A DNA stretch of 64,000 bases from Phenylobacterium sp. (GTDB lineage Bacteria; Pseudomonadota; Alphaproteobacteria; Caulobacterales; Caulobacteraceae). Location of the stretch: the NCBI RefSeq assembly GCF_030697925.1, contig NZ_JAUYOJ010000007.1:1-64000 (forward strand), read 5' to 3'. This document shows positions 54,228-64,000 of this stretch, piece by piece; within the stretch, counting starts at the first letter, position 1, and every line of letters begins with the position of its first letter. A program made the position numbers and the translations under genes. Below the pieces are notes generated by a model. That model did not search any database. It saw only the letters and a program-made list of their open reading frames with translations, and was not told the DNA's origin.

Positions 54228-54520
54228 ATGTCGATTCCTCACGCGCTCGACGCGTTTTCTTGGAGGTACGCCAAGTGACATCGATTGGCAAATTTAGACC
54301 TCAAGTCTGACAGATTCACTATAAGCTCGGCTTTCGACATCCGTTGAGTCAGATTTCGATTTACATTCACCGAGTCCTGTCCGAAGGAATTTTTGCTACC
54401 CATGGGCGAGACCGTGGACACTGCGCCTCAGGTGTGATCCTTTTCACTTGGCGGAGAACGTCGGCTAGGCACAAGGCGAAGTAGAAGCCACGCCGCCGAC
54501 CTGTTGCATTGGGGAATTGC
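54228..54520. other. Intergenic region between MucR-like and small gene
   Basis: 293 bases without a supported gene. The low-GC centre should include the promoter of the MucR-like gene. No repeat or RNA gene is recognised. Confidence 0.4.
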
Positions 54521-54754
54521 ATGATCGGCGAGGTGATACGCCTTCCCACGGTAAGTCGACACGCAACCAAGAGCGTCCGAGCGAAACTCCAGGGTATGAT
54601 CTCGATCTTTCACGCCATTGATGATGCTGAGCTCTTGGCCGCCCTGCCAGAGTGCGCTCTCGCTCGCGCCAACCACATTGAAGCGTTAAACCTGCTCTCG
54701 ATCATCGAAACTGAGCTGGATGCGTTGTGCCGGGCGCTGGCGGAGCCTTCCTGA
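54521..54754 (+). CDS. Small hypothetical protein
   Basis: A 77-residue protein. The N-terminus (MIGEVIRLPTVSRHATKS) is followed by two amphipathic helices containing AIDDAELLAALPECALAR and LSIIETELDALCRALAE. A GGGGAA site precedes the ATG. The composition is protein-like and free of GC-frame bias artefacts. No family is recognised; probably a cytoplasmic helical protein. Confidence 0.5.
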   Translation: MIGEVIRLPTVSRHATKSVRAKLQGMISIFHAIDDAELLAALPECALARANHIEALNLLSIIETELDALCRALAEPS

Positions 54755-55111
54755 TTGAGGACATCGTGCCGCCTCAGACGCAGCGGGCGGGATCTGACTG
54801 AAATAGCGAACCCAACGCTCATTGCATTTGGGCTATGGCCTGCCATGGAAGTTGCGTTCCCGCCCTTAGCGGGACGCTGGCGACCCCAGTCTGCAGCGGC
54901 GGCGAGGTAATCGGTTTCGCGCCATCCTCAAACGTTCGGGAAGTGTGTTTGCGGCCAGCGGTTATAGAGCGATGGCGTAGACATATTGCCCATCTTCATC
55001 GGTCCTGGCCCGCCATCCTACTTCGCGCGATGCGCTTCGCAGGATTGGCTTGGCGGCTAGCGCGAAGCAGGATGCCCTTCAAGACCTTGGCCGCCCCAGC
55101 GGGCCGCGGGG
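54755..55111. other. Intergenic region
   Basis: 357 bases with no gene that I can support. Short open frames exist but have no ribosome binding site or family resemblance. No repeats seen. Confidence 0.4.
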
Positions 55112-55504
55112 ATGCATGGTGTGGGGTTGATCTTCATCTTCGAAATCTTGCCGCTCAGCGCACTGGTCTGCGGCGCGCTGGGCGCCTTGATGACATTTCC
55201 GTACAAGGACGCCGTTGCAAGGCGGCATCTGCCGCCGGTGCTGATTCTGGCCGCGCCGCCCATGGCGATGCTCGCATGGGCCTTCGCCTTCAGCGGCAGG
55301 GCCGAAGTTGAAGACGGCATTGTCTCCTGGCCCAGTGGGTTCATCTATCTGATGATTGTGGTCAGCGTGGTCCTTCCCTTCATTGTCGCGCGCGCCTCGC
55401 GACCGGCCCATCGGTTCGCCCTGTTCAGTGGCCTTCTCCTGTTCGGCGTGACCATGCTTTCCGCCTTCTGGTCCTTGATGGTGATAACCGATAGCTACCT
55501 CTAG
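55112..55504 (+). CDS. Small integral membrane protein
   Basis: A 130-residue protein with about four hydrophobic segments: residues about 5-27, 42-60, 75-93 and 103-124. Short basic loops (ARRHLPP, ARASRPAHR) follow positive-inside expectation. No conserved motif is recognised. It lies 120 bp upstream of the heavy-metal efflux operon and is not obviously part of it. Confidence 0.55.
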   Translation: MHGVGLIFIFEILPLSALVCGALGALMTFPYKDAVARRHLPPVLILAAPPMAMLAWAFAFSGRAEVEDGIVSWPSGFIYLMIVVSVVLPFIVARASRPAHRFALFSGLLLFGVTMLSAFWSLMVITDSYL

Positions 55505-55624
55505 CCCTCCAGGTGCCTGGGACTGACCGAGCTGGATTTGGTCCGAAGAGCCGGCCCTGGTCCCCCACGAAGCGTGATTTTGTAACGCATTCACGGCGCG
55601 CGACGGCCTCGCTATAGGACGGGC

Positions 55625-55987
55625 ATGGCGAGGCTGGCGACATGGTGGCGAGGGGCGGGGGGCGTGTTCGCCGCCCTGTTGCTCGCCGTGATGCTGTCGG
55701 CGCCCGCCGCCGCGGCTGGCTGCGCGGACGAGGCGAGGGCCGCCTTCTCGGCGGCCGACTCCCTCGGCGACGGCCAGGCCAGTCCCGAACCGTCCGACAC
55801 CGACCCGTGCGAGGACGGCTGCGGACCTTGCGTCCACTGCCAGTGCCATCACGGCGGCGCCTCCATCGCCGCGGAGGCGATGCTGTCCGAGAGCCTGCAG
55901 ACCGACAGGGCGCGGCACGTCCTGGCCGAGGCCTCCGCGCCCCGGTCGAACCTGACCTTCGGGCTCAAGCGACCTCCCCGCGCCTGA
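55625..55987 (+). CDS. Secreted Cys/His-rich protein heading the czc operon (CzcI-like)
   Basis: A 120-residue protein. A Sec signal peptide (hydrophobic core FAALLLAVMLSAPAAAAG) is followed by DPCEDGCGPCVHCQCHHGG, a dense Cys/His cluster suited to binding divalent metal. Its position directly upstream of the CzcCBA genes and its size match the small periplasmic CzcI/CzcE-type accessory proteins. It may buffer or sense metal in the periplasm. 49 bp separate it from the outer-membrane factor gene. Confidence 0.75.
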   Translation: MARLATWWRGAGGVFAALLLAVMLSAPAAAAGCADEARAAFSAADSLGDGQASPEPSDTDPCEDGCGPCVHCQCHHGGASIAAEAMLSESLQTDRARHVLAEASAPRSNLTFGLKRPPRA

Positions 55988-56036
55988 CGACCCGCGCGCG
56001 CAACGCGCCGCCTGTCGTCAACCGTGAGGACCGTCA

Positions 56037-57328
56037 ATGCATCCCCTTCTGCGAGGGCCCCGTCTTGCGGGCCTGCTGATCGCCGCCGCCGCGCTGCCGG
56101 CCGCCCCGGCCCTGGGCCAGGCGCCGGCCGTCGCACCGGCCGCCCAGCCCCATCTCAGCCTCGCCGACGCGCTCGCGCGGGCGGCGGGCGTTGATCCCAG
56201 CGCCGGGGCCTCGAGCGCGCGCCGCGCCGCCGCCGTGGCGGCCGTTCGCCAGGCGGGGGTCAGGCCCATGCCGTCGCTGGGCCTGGAGGTGGAGAACTTC
56301 GCCGGGACCGGGGCCTATGCCCTGGTCGACCGCACGGAGACGTCGCTCAGCTATGAGCGGGCCTTGGAGCGGGGCGACAAGCGCGAGGCCCGCACCGGAC
56401 AGGCCCGCGCCGAGCTCGATGTCGCCCGCCTGCGCGGTGAGGTCCGCCGCCTCGACTTCGTGCGCGACGTCCAGACGGCCTATGCCGAGGCGTTGGCGAC
56501 CGAGGCGGAGCTGCTGGTCGCTGAGGCCCGGCTGATCGCGGCCCATGCCGCCCAGCGCGACATCGCCCGCCGCGTGAAAAGCGCCCGCGACCCCCTGTTC
56601 GCCGGCTCGCGGGCCGAAGCCCAGACCGCCCAGGCCGAGATCGCCCGCGACCGGGCCCGGGAGGCCGCGCGCATGGCTCGCGCGGCCCTGGCCGCGTTCT
56701 GGAACGGCGCGCCGGACTTCGCGCTCCGGCTGGACGACTTCTTCAGCGTCACGCCGCCGGCGGAACCGCCCATCGCCGACACCCCCGACCTGGCCCTGCT
56801 GGAGGCCGAGCGGGACGTGGCGGTCGCCGCTGTGCGGGTCGCCCAGTCCCGGAGCGTCGCCGACCCGACCCTGCGCGGCGGCCTGCGCCATTTCGGACAG
56901 GGGAACGAGGTGGCGCTGGTGGTCGGCGGCTCGTTCCCGCTCGGCGCCCGGGGCGCCAATCGCGCCAATCTGGACCGCGCCCAGGCCGAGCGGATCGCCG
57001 CCGAGCAGGAGATCGCCGCCGCCCGGATCGCCCGCGAACGCGAGATCGTCCGGCTGACCGCGCGCCTGCGGGCGCTCGCCCTGGAGTCGGAGCGGATCCG
57101 TACCGAGGTCATCCCGCCCGCGATCCGCACCGTCGAACAGGTGAGCGCCGGCTTCAACCGCGGCGGCTTCGAATACCTGGATGTCACCGAGGCACAGCGC
57201 GCCCTCGCCGACGCCCGCGCCCGCCGCGTCGAGGTCCTGCGCGACTACCACGCCGGCCTGGCCGCGCTTGACCGGCTGACCGGCAAGCATCGCGCCCTTG
57301 TCGCCATCAACTCCGAGGAGCGCCGCTG

Positions 57329-57329
<1 letters not shown>
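56037..57329 (+). CDS. czcC: Outer membrane efflux factor (CzcC/TolC-like)
   Basis: A 430-residue TolC-family protein. It has a signal peptide (LIAAAALPAAPALGQA), then the LSLADALARAAGVDPS opening helix typical of OEP domains. The two OEP repeats carry long Ala/Arg/Glu-rich coiled coils (ARAELDVARLRGEVRRL; AIRTVEQVSAGFNRGGF). It forms the outer-membrane channel of the efflux complex. Its stop overlaps the next ATG (TGATG), implying coupled synthesis with the adaptor. Confidence 0.9.
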
Positions 57330-62913
<5,584 letters not shown>

Positions 62914-62929
<16 letters not shown>

Positions 62930-63081
62930 GGTTTCGACTTGGCCGAGGATTGGGCCGCGGCGGCCTGTTCGCGCTGGAACTTGCCGCCCCGGGGCGGTTG
63001 CGGCTTGGCGGCGATGGCGGCCTTCTTCAGCCGCAGGGCCTTCTGGATCGGGGTCTCGGAGGGCGGTGCGTCATCGGCCAT
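62914..63081 (-). CDS. Small conserved basic protein
   Basis: A 55-residue protein (ATG 63081; an ATG at 63087 is also possible). It reads TPIQKALRLKKAAIAAKP, then QPPRGGKFQREQAAA and a C-terminal KSKPWMSR. An AGAGG site precedes it. It is basic, Lys/Ala/Pro-rich and probably unstructured. The terminal bases overlap the MFS gene start. This short protein type is, to my recollection, conserved in Caulobacterales; function unknown. Confidence 0.65.
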
Positions 63082-63357
63082 GGTCATCGTCCTCTTGCTG
63101 GGGAGAGTCTAACGCCTGGGCGCCGCCTCTGTCCGACGAAAAGCGCGCGCGGCCGGATTCCAGCCAAGCTGTGATTTCATTCCGGAAAACATGGTTGACG
63201 AGGTGGCGTCATGCGCGGGAGCAACAAGCGTGGCAATAAATTTCCGTTGCCGGACGAATTCGGCTGTGTTTCGCTCGAAATTGTTAAAGGTCATTAAGCA
63301 TCCCGAGGGGCGTGAACCTTGGGATACTGCGCAGCCCGGTGTCCTCAGGAGGGGCGT
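63082..63357. other. Divergent intergenic region
   Basis: About 276 bases without a gene. It lies between the small basic protein (leftward) and the metalloprotease (rightward), so it should hold both promoters. GGAGGGGC, just before 63358, is the protease ribosome binding site. Confidence 0.5.
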
Positions 63358-64000
63358 ATGAGGAAGCTTTTGTTGTCCGCGGCCATGGCTCTGGTCGTGG
63401 GCGGGATTTCGACGCCTGCGTCTTCGGCGACGATCGTGTTGAACAATCTGGGGGGGGTGGATCCCGGCAGTCAGGCGTTGTTCGGCTTCACCGCCGCGGC
63501 CGACTTCTGGTCCAAGCGTCTCACCAACGACGTGACCATCAATCTCGACGTGCGCTTCCAGTCCCTCGGCGCCGGTATCCTGGGCCAGGCTGGCAGCCGG
63601 TCGTTCGTGGTCGACACCGAGACTATCCAGAACCAGCTGGCCGCGGTCGGCGCGACGTCGCTCGACGCCATCGCGGTGGCCAACCTGCCGACCCTCACTC
63701 CAGGCGACTATGGGGTGGGCGCGCTGAGCGTGATCACGCCGGGCGATCTCGGCGGCGGCCTGGGCTCCGATGCGCTCACCCGGGTCCTGGACGCCGATGG
63801 CAGCGCCAACAACTCCTTCCTCGACGCCAACAGCGCCAATCTGAAGGCGCTGGGCTTCACCGGGTTTGGCGACGTCGCCGATGGCGCCATATCGTTCAGC
63901 AGCGACTTCAATTTCGACTTCGACCCGTCGAACGGGATCGCCAACAACGCCATCGACTTCATCAGCGTGGCGGTCCACGAGATCGGCCACGTCCTGGGTT
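63358..64000 (+). CDS. Secreted HExxH metalloprotease, 3' end outside window
   Basis: The first 214 residues of a secreted protein. A signal peptide (LLLSAAMALVVGGISTPASSA) precedes a domain with ATIVLNNLGGVDPGSQALF. The zinc motif HEIGHVLG sits at the window's edge, in the family often called NF038122, many members of which end in a PEP-CTERM or similar sorting tag. The C-terminus, and thus any sorting signal, is not visible. The ATG at 63358 follows GGAGGGGC. Confidence 0.85.
   Translation, partial: MRKLLLSAAMALVVGGISTPASSATIVLNNLGGVDPGSQALFGFTAAADFWSKRLTNDVTINLDVRFQSLGAGILGQAGSRSFVVDTETIQNQLAAVGATSLDAIAVANLPTLTPGDYGVGALSVITPGDLGGGLGSDALTRVLDADGSANNSFLDANSANLKALGFTGFGDVADGAISFSSDFNFDFDPSNGIANNAIDFISVAVHEIGHVLG

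Overview
The window is a high-GC alphaproteobacterial chromosome segment. It is most likely from the Caulobacteraceae (Phenylobacterium/Caulobacter type). This rests on overall composition, the CoA-ligase/acyl-CoA catabolic block, the MucR/Ros-type regulator, a dapC-like/dapD succinylase lysine pathway, and a small conserved protein next to the terminal MFS gene. Species assignment is inference only.

Layout. (1) 1-11.1 kb: the edge of an IS110-type transposase, then a CoA-thioester catabolic locus. It holds a crotonase, an acyl-CoA dehydrogenase, an IclR regulator, a class III CoA-transferase, an alpha/beta hydrolase, a DUF35 + thiolase pair of the Ltp2/ChsH2 aldolase kind, two AMP-dependent CoA ligases, an RraA-family protein and a hotdog thioesterase. 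(2) 11.21-22.86 kb: a tRNA-Ser(CGA) gene and an 11.5-kb integrative island bounded by a 17-bp repeat of the tRNA 3' end. The island carries a Gabija-like defence pair (OLD nuclease + UvrD helicase), a divergent EcoRV-like endonuclease/C5-methyltransferase pair, a small serine recombinase, unknown genes, an XRE regulator and a tyrosine integrase at the far end. (3) 22.8-30.3 kb: a second, decayed element in tandem. It has a large serine recombinase whose 3' end runs into the att site, an XRE gene, DUF2840 and RHH conjugation-type genes, a relaxase broken by two frameshifts, and a toxin-antitoxin remnant.

(4) 30.35-52.77 kb: an unusual biosynthetic gene cluster that I cannot match to a known product. 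It combines a minimal carrier-protein chemistry set (START/SRPBCC protein, thioester-reductase SDR, ACP, ketosynthase) with an atypical 2OG-oxygenase-fold protein, a methyltransferase, a DapC-like aminotransferase, a membrane di-iron hydroxylase, a complete GlmS, and an MFS exporter. It then has a four-gene reverse operon (two nucleotidyltransferase-like proteins, an aminotransferase, a helical protein) headed by a PuuD-type glutamine amidotransferase. A forward operon follows: an NDK-like protein, a two-dinucleotide flavoprotein, a class III aminotransferase, a uridine-kinase/HAD fusion, and a stand-alone methionyl-tRNA-synthetase-like ligase. The flavoprotein plus MetRS-like ligase pairing recalls N-N-bond-forming (hydrazine) pathways, but the usual cupin partner was not found, so this is a hypothesis. 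The cluster is the main candidate for an undescribed system.

(5) 52.79-64 kb: core-like genes resume with dapD, only 19 bp after the cluster. They are followed by a MucR-like regulator lacking its finger cysteine, small proteins, a czc-type heavy-metal RND efflux operon, an MFS exporter with a small overlapping gene, and the start of a secreted HExxH metalloprotease cut by the window end.
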